DNA of 44,913 nt from an uncultured Bacilli bacterium (GTDB lineage Bacteria > Bacillota_I > Bacilli_A > RF39 > UBA660), in NCBI GenBank assembly GCA_947631155.1, contig CANRKG010000012.1, positions 1 to 44,913 of the forward strand. Direction: 5' to 3'. Numbering within the stretch: the first letter of the stretch is position 1; every line of letters begins with the position of its first letter. Below the pieces are notes generated by a model, which did no database searches, was not told the DNA's origin, and saw only the letters and a program-made list of their open reading frames with translations. Positions 15,636 through 23,970 of the stretch are shown piece by piece. Position numbers and translations under genes: made by a program.

Positions 15636-16940
15636 ATGAAATATTATTGTTTAGGGATTAAAGGGTCTGGGATGTCAACTTTAGCCCAAATTTTAGCTGA
15701 TTTAGGAAATACTGTTTCAGGTTATGACGATGCGAAGGATTATAAATTTACGCAAAAAGGTTTAGATGAGAGAAAGATTCCTATCTATTATGATAATAAC
15801 CATAATATTGATAAAAATACTATAGTTACTTATTCTGTTGCTTTAACTCAAGATCATAAAGAATTGCAACGAGTTAAAAGTTTAGGACTTACTATCAAAA
15901 AATATAATGAAATAATAGGAGATATTGTTGATATGTTTGATACGATTGGAGTAAGTGGTACTCACGGAAAAACTACAACTTCATCATTAATTAAACATAT
16001 TTTAGAACAAAGCATTGGCCAATGTAATTATTTTATTGGTGCAGGCGATGGTCATGCTTCAAAAGATAATAAATATTTTGTATTAGAGTCAGATGAATTT
16101 AATCGTCATTTTCTAGCCTATAATCCTAAATATAGTATTATTACAAATATAGAAAAAGAACATTTAGAAATTTATAAAGATATTGATGATATTAGATCTA
16201 CTTTTGAAAAATTTGCTAATCAAACTAAAGAATTAGTAGTAGCTTGTGGTGATAATAAAGAAATTAGAAAGATTAATTTTAAAACTAAAGTATTATATTA
16301 TGGATTTAATAATGATAATGATATTATTATAAAAAATCCAGTCTTAAATGAATTAGGAAGTAGTTTTGATATATATATAGATAATACATTATATGGTCAT
16401 TTTGATATACCTTTATATGGTAAACATATGATTTTAAATGCTGTAGCAGCAACGATTATTTGTAAAAATTTAGAAATTGAACAAGAAAAAATACAAGCTG
16501 CTTTTAAAACTTTCCAAAATGCTCAAAGACGTTTTGCGATTGAAAAGATTAAGGATACTATTATTATTGATGATTATGCTCATCATCCAACTGAGATAAA
16601 AGTGACTTTAGAAGGAGTAAAACAAAAGTTTCCAGATAAGAAAATAGTTGTCGTATTTAAGCCTAATACTTATTCGCGAACTAAAGATTTTACTAATGAA
16701 TTTATTGATTCTTTATCAATTGCGGACAAAGTTTTTTTAACAGAAATTGATTCTAATCGTGAAAAACAAGAAGATTATCCAGGAATCACTTCTTCTATTA
16801 TTACAGATAAAATAGAAGGTGGAGAAATAATATCTGAAGAAACAATAAAAAAATTAGAACCATATAAAAAAGAAGTAGTATGTTTTATGGGATGTGCATC
16901 TGTTGCTCACTTAATTAGCGAATTTAAAAAAATATTATAA
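15636..16940 (+). CDS. murC: UDP-N-acetylmuramate--L-alanine ligase
   Basis: A 434-aa Mur ligase that adds L-Ala to UDP-MurNAc, the first amino acid step of peptidoglycan synthesis. It begins MKYYCLGIKGSGMSTLAQIL (nucleotide-sugar binding glycine loop, usually GIGGxGMSxLA). The ATP P-loop is SGTHGKTTTSSL (about residue 107-118), followed by LESDEFNRHFL, TNIEKEHLEIY, AQRRFAIEK and the C-terminal DDYAHHPTEI and FKPNTYSRTKDF. The ATG at 15636 is preferred over an in-frame GTG three codons upstream. Its presence shows the organism makes a wall. It stands alone with its own promoter, outside a division cluster. Confidence 0.95.
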   Translation: MKYYCLGIKGSGMSTLAQILADLGNTVSGYDDAKDYKFTQKGLDERKIPIYYDNNHNIDKNTIVTYSVALTQDHKELQRVKSLGLTIKKYNEIIGDIVDMFDTIGVSGTHGKTTTSSLIKHILEQSIGQCNYFIGAGDGHASKDNKYFVLESDEFNRHFLAYNPKYSIITNIEKEHLEIYKDIDDIRSTFEKFANQTKELVVACGDNKEIRKINFKTKVLYYGFNNDNDIIIKNPVLNELGSSFDIYIDNTLYGHFDIPLYGKHMILNAVAATIICKNLEIEQEKIQAAFKTFQNAQRRFAIEKIKDTIIIDDYAHHPTEIKVTLEGVKQKFPDKKIVVVFKPNTYSRTKDFTNEFIDSLSIADKVFLTEIDSNREKQEDYPGITSSIITDKIEGGEIISEETIKKLEPYKKEVVCFMGCASVAHLISEFKKIL

Positions 16941-16954
16941 GAACTGCATTTTAA

Positions 16955-16982
16955 TTGACAAATTAGCTATTTTGGATATAAT
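16955..16982 (+). promoter_or_regulatory. Consensus promoter for the unknown 562-aa gene
   Basis: TTGACA at 16955-16960 and TATAAT at 16977-16982, both perfect, are separated by 16 bases and lie 35 bases before the ATG. It is one of the best promoters in the window. Confidence 0.8.
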
Positions 16983-17017
16983 AAATACCAATATTTAATT
17001 AAATAGGAGAGATTAAT

Positions 17018-18706
17018 ATGGAAAAACTTGAAATAATAAAAAATAGAAGATATATCAAAAAGTTTTTAAAAGATTATGATATAATGTGGATTAAAAATAT
17101 TAAAGATTTAGCTGGTAATCAATGTATAATCAATATTTTAAAACAAATAAAGAAAGGTAAATATCCAGTAAGTTTTTTATATATTTTAGAATCTGAAGAT
17201 TTAATAGATGGTAATTACTATAATCCTTTAAATGTTATTATGCATGTTAAAGAAAGGTTATTTAATAATAAAGAGGGGTTATTTAATGATGTTGGTGATT
17301 CTGCGATTAATGATATAGATGTATTATATAAATATAAAGATGAACTAACTAATAGTATTTTTAATTATTATTTATACGAAATGACTGCTGATAATATTCG
17401 TAATCATAAAGGTTATATGCGTAGAATGATTAATAATGTTAATTATATTGTAAAGCAAATAACAAAAGATAATTTTAATAAATTACAGCTAATTAACTCA
17501 GGAATATTAAGAGAAAAAACTATTATTAATATGCCATGTGATAAAATGGAAACTTTATTAGATATAGCTATATATGAAGGTACTCCAAATATTGGTAATG
17601 CTCTTACTTTAACTAAAGAAGAATTTTCAGATATAGTAGAGAATATTTCAATTTCAGATTTTAAAAAATTAGTTAACTTTTTAGATGAAAAATCTGAGTT
17701 GAGTGAACTTAGATCAGAATGGATTCCTGCTCTTGTAAGAGATGATTTTACTATCAATGATAATTTATTAAAATTTTTATATTTAGCAAATACTGATGCT
17801 ATGACTGATTTTTTAAATAATATGCCTAAGTATTATTTAGAAAATAATGAGACTACTAAAACTTTACAAGAAGTTCATGAATCTTATGCATCAGTTCCAG
17901 ATAAAGAAAAGTATGAAAATTATTTAGCCAAACTAGGAGAAATTGTAGAACCAGTTTATGATGAATATTTAATTTATGATAGTGATTTCCATACTACAAT
18001 GGATCAAGCTACATTAAATTATCTATTAAAATTACCTAAAAAATGCTCTAAAACAGGTATCGTTAATACCTCTATAATAGCCGAAACATTAGTAACACAA
18101 AACCAGTATAACGAAAACTTAAGCTTACTGATTAATTATGGTAAAGAAAATTTATTAGATCATATAGTAACTAATTTTCTTGATGATGATAATGTTAATA
18201 TCTTGGAAGAAAAAAATAAAACAATTCTAAAGTTATCTCATCAATTATTACAGGAAGACCTTGATTTAGAAACATGCACTAGATTTTTTGAATTCTTAAC
18301 TGATGAATTTGATAAATTGGATGAAAAAGAAAAAATAAATCAATTAAAAGTAAGAAGTAATTATTTTAAAAATCATAGTATTACTGATACTTTTAATAAA
18401 TTAGATGAACATGGTAATAATTTTAATTTAAGACATCTTATTTATGATTGTACTGATAAAAAACAAATGAAACAAAATATGCGTTTAGCAACTATTCCTA
18501 ATATGAGTGATGATTTACTAAATGTTGGAATCTTAAAATTACAAGAAACAAAAAATCCAGCTGAAGCTAAAGAAATAGTTAAATTTATTAAAAACGTTAA
18601 TAGTTTTAATCTTGATAATGCAACAAAATGTAGATTACTTAACAATTATCAAATTCCAACTACAAACGTTGAAAAACCAGTTCAAAAAATTAAGAAAACT
18701 AATTAA
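17018..18706 (+). CDS. Unknown 562-aa helical protein
   Basis: I do not recognise this protein. It has a clear SD (AGGAGAG), starts MEKLEIIKNRRYIKKFLKDY, and has no signal peptide or membrane segment. It is acidic and almost entirely helical, with short repeated helix-turn-helix-like blocks (for example ISDFKKLVNFLDEKSEL, LTKEEFSDIVENIS), which suggests an alpha-solenoid or scaffold. A basic tail (PVQKIKKTN) closes it. A near-perfect promoter and no coupled neighbour point to a monocistronic, well-expressed gene. No catalytic motif is visible. Confidence 0.85.
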   Translation: MEKLEIIKNRRYIKKFLKDYDIMWIKNIKDLAGNQCIINILKQIKKGKYPVSFLYILESEDLIDGNYYNPLNVIMHVKERLFNNKEGLFNDVGDSAINDIDVLYKYKDELTNSIFNYYLYEMTADNIRNHKGYMRRMINNVNYIVKQITKDNFNKLQLINSGILREKTIINMPCDKMETLLDIAIYEGTPNIGNALTLTKEEFSDIVENISISDFKKLVNFLDEKSELSELRSEWIPALVRDDFTINDNLLKFLYLANTDAMTDFLNNMPKYYLENNETTKTLQEVHESYASVPDKEKYENYLAKLGEIVEPVYDEYLIYDSDFHTTMDQATLNYLLKLPKKCSKTGIVNTSIIAETLVTQNQYNENLSLLINYGKENLLDHIVTNFLDDDNVNILEEKNKTILKLSHQLLQEDLDLETCTRFFEFLTDEFDKLDEKEKINQLKVRSNYFKNHSITDTFNKLDEHGNNFNLRHLIYDCTDKKQMKQNMRLATIPNMSDDLLNVGILKLQETKNPAEAKEIVKFIKNVNSFNLDNATKCRLLNNYQIPTTNVEKPVQKIKKTN

Positions 18707-18754
18707 ATATTTTGATATTTGTTCTACATTTATTCGTTATGATAAAAATACGAA

Positions 18755-18898
18755 GGAGGTAGATAGTATAAGTAGTTCAAATGATTAAAGAAATTAATTG
18801 AAATAATTATAAATAATAAAATAATAGGAAGGTGATAATATAAGTAAATAGCCTTATATAATAATTAGTGATATACTAATAGTAGTAGGTGATAGAAT
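18755..18898 (+). other. Leader with repeated Shine-Dalgarno sites before the two-component genes
   Basis: Two strong SD-like stretches occur here without a normal start codon: GAAGGAGGT near 18752-18760, followed by GTATAAGTAG, and GGAAGGTGAT near 18828-18837, followed by ATATAAGTAAATAG. Each SD is followed at start-codon distance by ATA and then a very short frame. A third SD (AGGTGAT) serves the real ATG at 18899. They may be decayed starts of lost small genes or leader peptides. No riboswitch-like structure was recognised. Confidence 0.3.
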
Positions 18899-19561
18899 AT
18901 GCATACAATTTGTTATGTAGAAGATGAAATAGATTTAGCTAATATAGTAATTACTTATTTAGAAAAAGCAGGCTATAATGTTGTTCATTTTTCCAAAGGT
19001 AATGATGCTATCAAATATATTGGTCAAGATGTTTCACTTTGGATTTTAGATATTATGTTAGAAGATGATGTTAATGGTTATGATATAATTAAGACCATTA
19101 GACAAAACAACAACAACGTTCCAGTTATTTTTACTTCAGCCAGAGATCAAGACTTAGATAAAATATTAGGTTTAGAATTAGGAAGTGATGACTATATAAC
19201 CAAACCATTTTCATCTAAAGAATTGGTCTTACGAGTAAATAATATTATGAAAAGAGTATATACTGATAATTCTTCTAGTGATAAAATTGTCTATCAAAAC
19301 TACCATATTGATCCTAAAAAGAGAATTGTTAAAACTAATGGAAAAGAATTAAAATTAACTACTTTAGAATTTGATTTATTATTATTATTTTTAAAGAATA
19401 TTGATAAAAGTTTTTCTAGAGATGAAATATTAAATATAGTATGGGGAAATAATTACTTTGGGACAGATCGAGTTGTTGATGATTTAGTTAGGCGATTAAG
19501 AAGAAAGATGCCACAATTAAATGTTAATACAATATATGGTTATGGGTATAGATTATCATGA
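18899..19561 (+). CDS. Response regulator, OmpR/PhoB type
   Basis: A 220-aa two-component response regulator. The receiver domain (about 1-115) has the acidic pocket near VEDE, phosphoacceptor D51 in LWILDIML, the conserved T/S region VIFTSARD and the lysine in YITKPFSSKEL. The C-terminal winged-helix DNA-binding domain has KELKLTTLEFDLLLLFLKN and GTDRVVDDLVRRLRRKM, ending GYGYRLS. The stop overlaps the start of the kinase gene (ATGA), so the two are translated together. The regulon is unknown. Confidence 0.95.
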   Translation: MHTICYVEDEIDLANIVITYLEKAGYNVVHFSKGNDAIKYIGQDVSLWILDIMLEDDVNGYDIIKTIRQNNNNVPVIFTSARDQDLDKILGLELGSDDYITKPFSSKELVLRVNNIMKRVYTDNSSSDKIVYQNYHIDPKKRIVKTNGKELKLTTLEFDLLLLFLKNIDKSFSRDEILNIVWGNNYFGTDRVVDDLVRRLRRKMPQLNVNTIYGYGYRLS

Positions 19562-20832
19562 AACATGTTAAAAACAAATTAAGCAGACAACTTTTAGCAA
19601 TTATTGGGTTAATCTTTGCTATAGTATTTATTTGTTTAGGAGTTATTTTACCCAAAAACTTAATTTCTGTAGCCGAAAAAAGTATTTATAGTTATTTAAG
19701 AGAACCATTAAAATTTGTTGAAGCAGATGTTGATAATAGTCTTTTAAATACTAAAGTTGCCTATATTTATATTGTAGGTAATTCAATTCTTAAAAGTGAT
19801 AATTTTCAAGATATTAAAGGATTAGATAATCCAAATAATATTTTAAAAAAAATAACTAATAATTATGGTAAATTTAATTATAAACATCAAACCTACTATT
19901 ATTATAAAATGAAATATAACAATATTATTAAAATTGCAATTAGTGATGATACTTATATTAATGAAACTAAGTCAGGTATTTTATCAGCAATTTTTCCAGT
20001 AGTTTTAGGAACTTGTATAATAATAGGATTAATTCTAGTTCTTTGGAGCTCATGGATAGTTAGAAAAATTGAAAAAATTAAAAATGTAGTTGATAATATT
20101 GATAATCCTGAATATGACCATTTTCTAAACTTTTCTATTGATGATGAAATTAAATCTTTAGCATCAGCTATAGAAGATATGCGAGTAACCTTAATTAATC
20201 AAGAAAAATATCGTAATCGTATGTATCAAAATATTTCTCATGATTTTAAAACACCTCTTACTGTTATAAAATCTCATATAGAAGCTTCATCAGATGGAGT
20301 AGAAGATGAAAAAACTGCTCTTAAAATTATTGATGAACAATCTAAAAAACTAGAACAAAAAGTTCGTTCACTCCTTTACTTAAATAAATTAGATTATTTA
20401 AAAGAATCCAAAACTGTAAAAATTGAGCAAGTAGATATGATAAAAATCTTAGAAGAAGAAATAGAAAAATTTAAATATATTCGCAAAGATGTTGATTTTA
20501 TTTTAGATAAAGATAGGAAATCTATCTATTATGGAACTTATGAACATTGGGAGACAATATTAGATAATCTATTAGAAAATTTTATGCGATATGCTAAAAA
20601 AACTATTAAAATTACACTTAAACAAAACAAATTAACACTATATAATGATGGCGATAAAATTGATGATGATTTTTTAGAAGTTATATTTACTCCATATCGT
20701 AAAGGAATTAAAGGTGATTTTGGTTTAGGATTATCTATTGTTAAAAAAACATTAAATGTAATTGGATATGATATTTCAATTAAAAATGAAAAAAAAGGTG
20801 TATCATTTATTATTTTAAAAGAAACTCATTAA
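19558..20832 (+). CDS. Sensor histidine kinase
   Basis: A 424-aa membrane kinase paired with the preceding regulator. TM1 is about residues 11-33, followed by an extracytoplasmic sensor region rich in Tyr/Lys/Asn (to about 140), TM2 about 143-167 (SAIFPVVLGTCIIIGLILVL) and a HAMP-like linker. The H-box is NISHDFKTPLTVIKSH with H228, and the ATP-binding domain contains DNLLENFMRYA (N-box), LYNDGDKID and GDFGLGLSIVKKTL (G-box). All core catalytic parts are present. The ligand of the sensor region cannot be guessed. A hairpin terminator overlaps its stop codon. Confidence 0.95.
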   Translation: MKHVKNKLSRQLLAIIGLIFAIVFICLGVILPKNLISVAEKSIYSYLREPLKFVEADVDNSLLNTKVAYIYIVGNSILKSDNFQDIKGLDNPNNILKKITNNYGKFNYKHQTYYYYKMKYNNIIKIAISDDTYINETKSGILSAIFPVVLGTCIIIGLILVLWSSWIVRKIEKIKNVVDNIDNPEYDHFLNFSIDDEIKSLASAIEDMRVTLINQEKYRNRMYQNISHDFKTPLTVIKSHIEASSDGVEDEKTALKIIDEQSKKLEQKVRSLLYLNKLDYLKESKTVKIEQVDMIKILEEEIEKFKYIRKDVDFILDKDRKSIYYGTYEHWETILDNLLENFMRYAKKTIKITLKQNKLTLYNDGDKIDDDFLEVIFTPYRKGIKGDFGLGLSIVKKTLNVIGYDISIKNEKKGVSFIILKETH

Positions 20833-20848
20833 TTTATGAGTTTTTTTT
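20822..20848 (+). terminator. Rho-independent terminator after the two-component operon
   Basis: AAACTCAT pairs with ATGAGTTT around a six-base loop containing the stop codon, followed by a T-run to 20848. Confidence 0.85.
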
Positions 20849-20883
20849 GTAGAAATTTGGCATACTATAAATGGTGATGCAAT

Positions 20884-21675
20884 ATGCGAATTTTAATAAC
20901 TGGTGCGACTAGTGGAATTGGCTTTGATTTGGCTACAAAATTGTCTCAAAGAAATCATACAGTCTACATTACCACACATACTAAAAATCAACTAAAATCA
21001 CTAGAAGATAAGATTAAAGAATTAAATCTTAATATTTTATGTTTTAAACTAGATATTAGAGAAAAAGAAGATAGAAAATTATTAAGGGTATTAAATATAG
21101 ATTGTTTAGTTAATCATGCCGGTATTGGTAATGGTGGTTCTTTATTATATATGGATATTGATGTTTTAAGAGATAACTATGAAACTAATATTTTTGCTTC
21201 TTTTACATTATTGCAGGAATTTTATAAAATAAAAAAAGAAAAGCATGAAAAGGGAAAGATACTAATTACATCATCAATTGCTAGTATGTTACCTATACCA
21301 TTTTTAGGATGTTATACATCTAGCAAAGCAGCTATATCAATGTTAGCATTTACATTAAAAGAGGAATTGAAATACTTAGAAGATAAAGATATATCAATTT
21401 CTTTAATTGAACCTGGAGCCTATAAAACAGGTTTTAATCAAGTAATGATTGATAATAAAAATAAATTTTTAGAACCAGGTAATAAAATTTATAGAAATAA
21501 AGATAGTATTAATAAAATTCAGAGAAATATGTTTACTTTAATAGAAAGTAAAACTACAGATTCTTTAATTAATAAAATAATTAAAGAAATAGAAAGTGAT
21601 AAACCTAAATTTAAAATTAGAAGACCTATTATGCAAAGTGTCTTTGCTAAAATGTTATTGCTGTTTTATAGATAA
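20884..21675 (+). CDS. Short-chain dehydrogenase/reductase
   Basis: A 263-aa classical-type SDR oxidoreductase. The N-terminal Rossmann glycine motif is TGATSGIGFDLATKL, the structural motif reads VNHAGIG (NHAG in place of the common NNAG), the catalytic serine lies in ITSSIASM, and YTSSK gives the catalytic Tyr and Lys. PGAYKTGF follows as usual. NAD(P) use is expected, but the substrate is unknown. GGTGATG gives the SD. It is a single gene between two terminators, with no metabolic neighbour to suggest a pathway. Confidence 0.9.
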   Translation: MRILITGATSGIGFDLATKLSQRNHTVYITTHTKNQLKSLEDKIKELNLNILCFKLDIREKEDRKLLRVLNIDCLVNHAGIGNGGSLLYMDIDVLRDNYETNIFASFTLLQEFYKIKKEKHEKGKILITSSIASMLPIPFLGCYTSSKAAISMLAFTLKEELKYLEDKDISISLIEPGAYKTGFNQVMIDNKNKFLEPGNKIYRNKDSINKIQRNMFTLIESKTTDSLINKIIKEIESDKPKFKIRRPIMQSVFAKMLLLFYR

Positions 21676-21701
21676 AAAAACGAATTAATTATTATTAATT
21701 C
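21674..21701 (-). terminator. Terminator hairpin between the SDR gene and the minus-strand gene
   Basis: GAATTAAT and ATTAATTC form a perfect 8-bp stem with a four-base loop. On the minus strand it is followed by seven T (A-run at 21674-21680), so it best terminates the minus-strand gene. It may also slow the converging SDR transcript. Confidence 0.7.
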
Positions 21702-22026
21702 ATCTTACATCGGAAATCTTTCTTTTTTGTTTAGCTTTGTTATTAATAGGAATTAAATCATCTATATTGATATATTGAACAGGTACTTCTGTTGGAATAT
21801 TTTCTTTAGTTGAATTAATATAAAACTTAAGAAAATCTTCCACATCTTCTTCATAAGTAACTGGAAATTTTGTATCTTCTCTTACTAATCTATTAAAACG
21901 ATTATAATAAAAAATAACACCATGATCTATAATAGAATCATTTCGGTCATATTTTATGTTACCATTATTAATAGTGATGTTTGTAAAAGTCGCTAGTTTA
22001 ATTGGGGCTGTATAATAGGTCCTCAT
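21700..22026 (-). CDS. Unknown 108-aa protein
   Basis: I do not recognise this gene. It has a good SD (GAGGTGA) before its ATG and a plausible promoter. The product starts MRTYYTAPIKLATFTNITIN, has beta-strand character in its first half (DHGVIFYYNRFNRLVR), an acidic middle (TYEEDVEDFLKFYIN) and a basic tail (KAKQKRKISDVR). There is no signal peptide or membrane segment. It is transcribed away from the neighbouring secreted-protein gene. Confidence 0.75.
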   Translation of the reverse strand: MRTYYTAPIKLATFTNITINNGNIKYDRNDSIIDHGVIFYYNRFNRLVREDTKFPVTYEEDVEDFLKFYINSTKENIPTEVPVQYINIDDLIPINNKAKQKRKISDVR

Positions 22027-22048
22027 AACTTCACCTCGTATTAATTTA

Positions 22049-22077
22049 ATTATAAATTATTTTGTATAAATAGTAAA
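22049..22077 (-). promoter_or_regulatory. Candidate promoter for the 108-aa minus-strand gene
   Basis: Read on the minus strand, TTTACT (22072-22077) and TATAAT (22049-22054) are separated by 17 bases, upstream of the gene. Confidence 0.45.
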
Positions 22078-22089
22078 TAACATTATAAC
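22062..22089 (+). promoter_or_regulatory. Candidate promoter for the NPNTADN-tailed secreted protein
   Basis: TTGTAT at 22062-22067 and TATAAC at 22084-22089 are separated by 16 bases. It overlaps the divergent minus-strand promoter. Confidence 0.35.
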
Positions 22090-22169
22090 AAAATTTTTAA
22101 ATTAATAGAGTAAACTATTACTAAAATTCAAACTGTTGCCACCAATAATATTAAGAAAAGGAGGTAGCA

Positions 22170-22829
22170 ATGAAAAAATTTATTAACTTACTATTAATTA
22201 CAGTTATGGGATTTATGATAATACCTAGTGTTTGGGCTAAAGAAGGTCTAGAGGCTACAATTACTTTAAATCCTGGAAAAGATACAGTTTTAGATGGTAG
22301 TGTTTGTTCGCAAAAGAAAGATGCACAAGGAAACATTACAATTACTTGCGATACCCTTAATTTAAAAATGATTGATAAGGACAAAGATAGTTTAAATAGA
22401 GGAATTGATGCCGCTTGGCCTGGATTTAAAATTAATAAACCAGCAAAAGCTAGTTCTAAACCTAAGGTTAGACGTGGTGGTGAAATAAAAGATGTTGAAG
22501 CAGATGGACTTTATTTTTATGCTATCACAAAAGAAAAATTAGAAAAAGCTCTAGCAGCAGGTGAAAAAATTGTATTTTCATGGGAATTTGATTGGGATTA
22601 TTCAGGTACTAGAAATGAAGATTTTGAAAAAGATCAAACTATTACTTTAATAATAGATCCAACTAAAGTAATTTTAATTGCTAAAGATAGTAATGAAGTA
22701 TTATTCAATGGAATTGAAGAAGCTAAAAAGTTAAATCCAAATACGGCTGATAATTTATATCTATTAATTGGATTATTTATTTTTAGTAGTATAGGATTAG
22801 GTTGTACAATAAAGAAATTTAATAATTAA
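22170..22829 (+). CDS. Secreted protein with an NPNTADN sorting-like tail (likely sortase substrate)
   Basis: The 219-aa product begins with a clear signal peptide (KKFINLLLITVMGFMIIPSVWA, cut expected after VWA). The mature part is beta-rich and of unknown fold, with two cysteines (VCSQKK and ITCDT). The C-terminus has NPNTADN at residues 189-195, a hydrophobic segment (LYLLIGLFIFSSIGLGC) and a short charged tail (KKFNN): the layout of a cell-wall sorting signal. The motif is of the NPxT type used by class B-like sortases, with A where G is common. A sortase gene converges on it from the right, sharing a terminator hairpin. Strong SD (AGGAGGT). Confidence 0.85.
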   Translation: MKKFINLLLITVMGFMIIPSVWAKEGLEATITLNPGKDTVLDGSVCSQKKDAQGNITITCDTLNLKMIDKDKDSLNRGIDAAWPGFKINKPAKASSKPKVRRGGEIKDVEADGLYFYAITKEKLEKALAAGEKIVFSWEFDWDYSGTRNEDFEKDQTITLIIDPTKVILIAKDSNEVLFNGIEEAKKLNPNTADNLYLLIGLFIFSSIGLGCTIKKFNN

Positions 22830-22830
22830 A

Positions 22831-22858
22831 AAAATCAGTTCATTTTTGAACTGATTTT
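22831..22858. terminator. Bidirectional terminator between the secreted protein and the sortase
   Basis: AAAATCAGTTCA pairs perfectly with TGAACTGATTTT around a TTTT loop: a 12-bp stem flanked by A and T on both sides, so it can serve both converging genes. Confidence 0.9.
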
Positions 22859-23762
22859 ATCTTACTTGCCTTTTAATTAATTTGGCTTGAACTACTATAC
22901 GATCACCATTATTATTTAGACAAGTTGATAGTGTTAATATTTTATCATTTATATCAACAGGAGTATTAATAGGAGCAGTATTTCTTTGTTTCATAGTATT
23001 AAGCCAAGTTTCTTTACTTGCACGAGATTCAAAGCTAGTTTCAATATAATAACCTTCACTTTGAATAGTATAAATTGAAAAGATTTGAAACATCATATTT
23101 TCATTGGGAGTTGATAACCAAATAACATAATTATCTTTATTTTTTTGCCAATTAACTGATAAAACATTTTTTAATGAACCAAAAACAGTTTTATCTAATC
23201 TTCCATGACCGTAAATAATTGTATTATCATTTAAAGAATTTATGTTATTACGATAATCCATAAAAACCCAACCCGCTTTATTATAACTTTTATCAAAAGC
23301 ATGATTTAAATAATAACTATTATCTTTAGATTGAACAACTGGATAATTAATATTAGTATTTTTCATATGAATAAAAGCAACTGTATCACTGTTTTTTGTT
23401 AATAAATTAGTAAAATCAACCTCATAAAAAGGTAAATCTACATAATACCAATAATCACTTTTTTTATCTGCTTCTGGATTTACAAATTCACCTTCGGTAT
23501 TAGCTTCATTAATTTTAACTTCGTCTTTAATATCATCATTTATTTTTTTGATTTTTACATTATCTTTATACCAGAAAAATATTTTATAAAGACATATAAA
23601 CATAATACTAGCAAAAAAGATAATTAGAATACAAAATGGAAGTAGACGTAAGCGATTTTTTTTTACTAATTTTTTCCTAGTTTTCGAATTAGGAATAGGG
23701 TTAATTTTATTATTGGTTGCATGTTTTGATATATATTCAGTAGTATCTGTTTTATTTGCCAA
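22857..23762 (-). CDS. srtB: Sortase, class B-like
   Basis: A 301-aa transpeptidase that cuts a C-terminal sorting signal and joins the protein to the wall. A short basic cytoplasmic head precedes one membrane anchor (LLPFCILIIFFASIMFICLY). The catalytic domain has the class B pattern: YWYYVDLPFYEVDFTNLLTKN, MKNTNINYPVVQSKDNSYYLNHAFD, H186 in NTIIYGHGRLDKTVFGSL, C281 in LSTC and R288 in GDRIVVQA. The start is taken as TTG at 23762 (AAGGAG eight bases upstream); the GTG three codons earlier abuts the SD. It faces a gene whose product ends in NPNTADN, a fitting substrate. Confidence 0.9.
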   Translation of the reverse strand: MANKTDTTEYISKHATNNKINPIPNSKTRKKLVKKNRLRLLPFCILIIFFASIMFICLYKIFFWYKDNVKIKKINDDIKDEVKINEANTEGEFVNPEADKKSDYWYYVDLPFYEVDFTNLLTKNSDTVAFIHMKNTNINYPVVQSKDNSYYLNHAFDKSYNKAGWVFMDYRNNINSLNDNTIIYGHGRLDKTVFGSLKNVLSVNWQKNKDNYVIWLSTPNENMMFQIFSIYTIQSEGYYIETSFESRASKETWLNTMKQRNTAPINTPVDINDKILTLSTCLNNNGDRIVVQAKLIKRQVR

Positions 23763-23801
23763 TATAATCACTCCTTTTCTGGTTTAATAATAGTACTTGT
23801 A

Positions 23802-23829
23802 ATAATATATATAAATTAATTGGTTTCAA
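23802..23829 (-). promoter_or_regulatory. Candidate promoter for the sortase gene
   Basis: On the minus strand, TTGAAA (23824-23829) and TATTAT (23802-23807) are separated by 16 bases, 40 bases before the TTG start. Confidence 0.45.
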
Positions 23830-23915
23830 AAAATTATTTGTTAGGAATATAGAAATTACTGGTAATTAAAATTTACAATATAGACATTTTTGGATAATCT
23901 TATTGCTAAAAAATA

Positions 23916-23943
23916 TTGACTGAGTGGTGAAATGTTATATAAT
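23916..23943 (+). promoter_or_regulatory. Candidate promoter for the Asn/Gln-rich membrane protein gene
   Basis: TTGACT at 23916-23921 and TATAAT at 23938-23943 are separated by 16 bases, 27 bases before the ATG. Confidence 0.6.
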
Positions 23944-23970
23944 TTTAATTATAGAAAGGAGTAATAATAA

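Noticed and set aside
18707-18898. Riboswitch or T-box before the two-component genes
   Set aside because: No conserved aptamer core, T-box sequence or terminator/antiterminator pair is recognisable.
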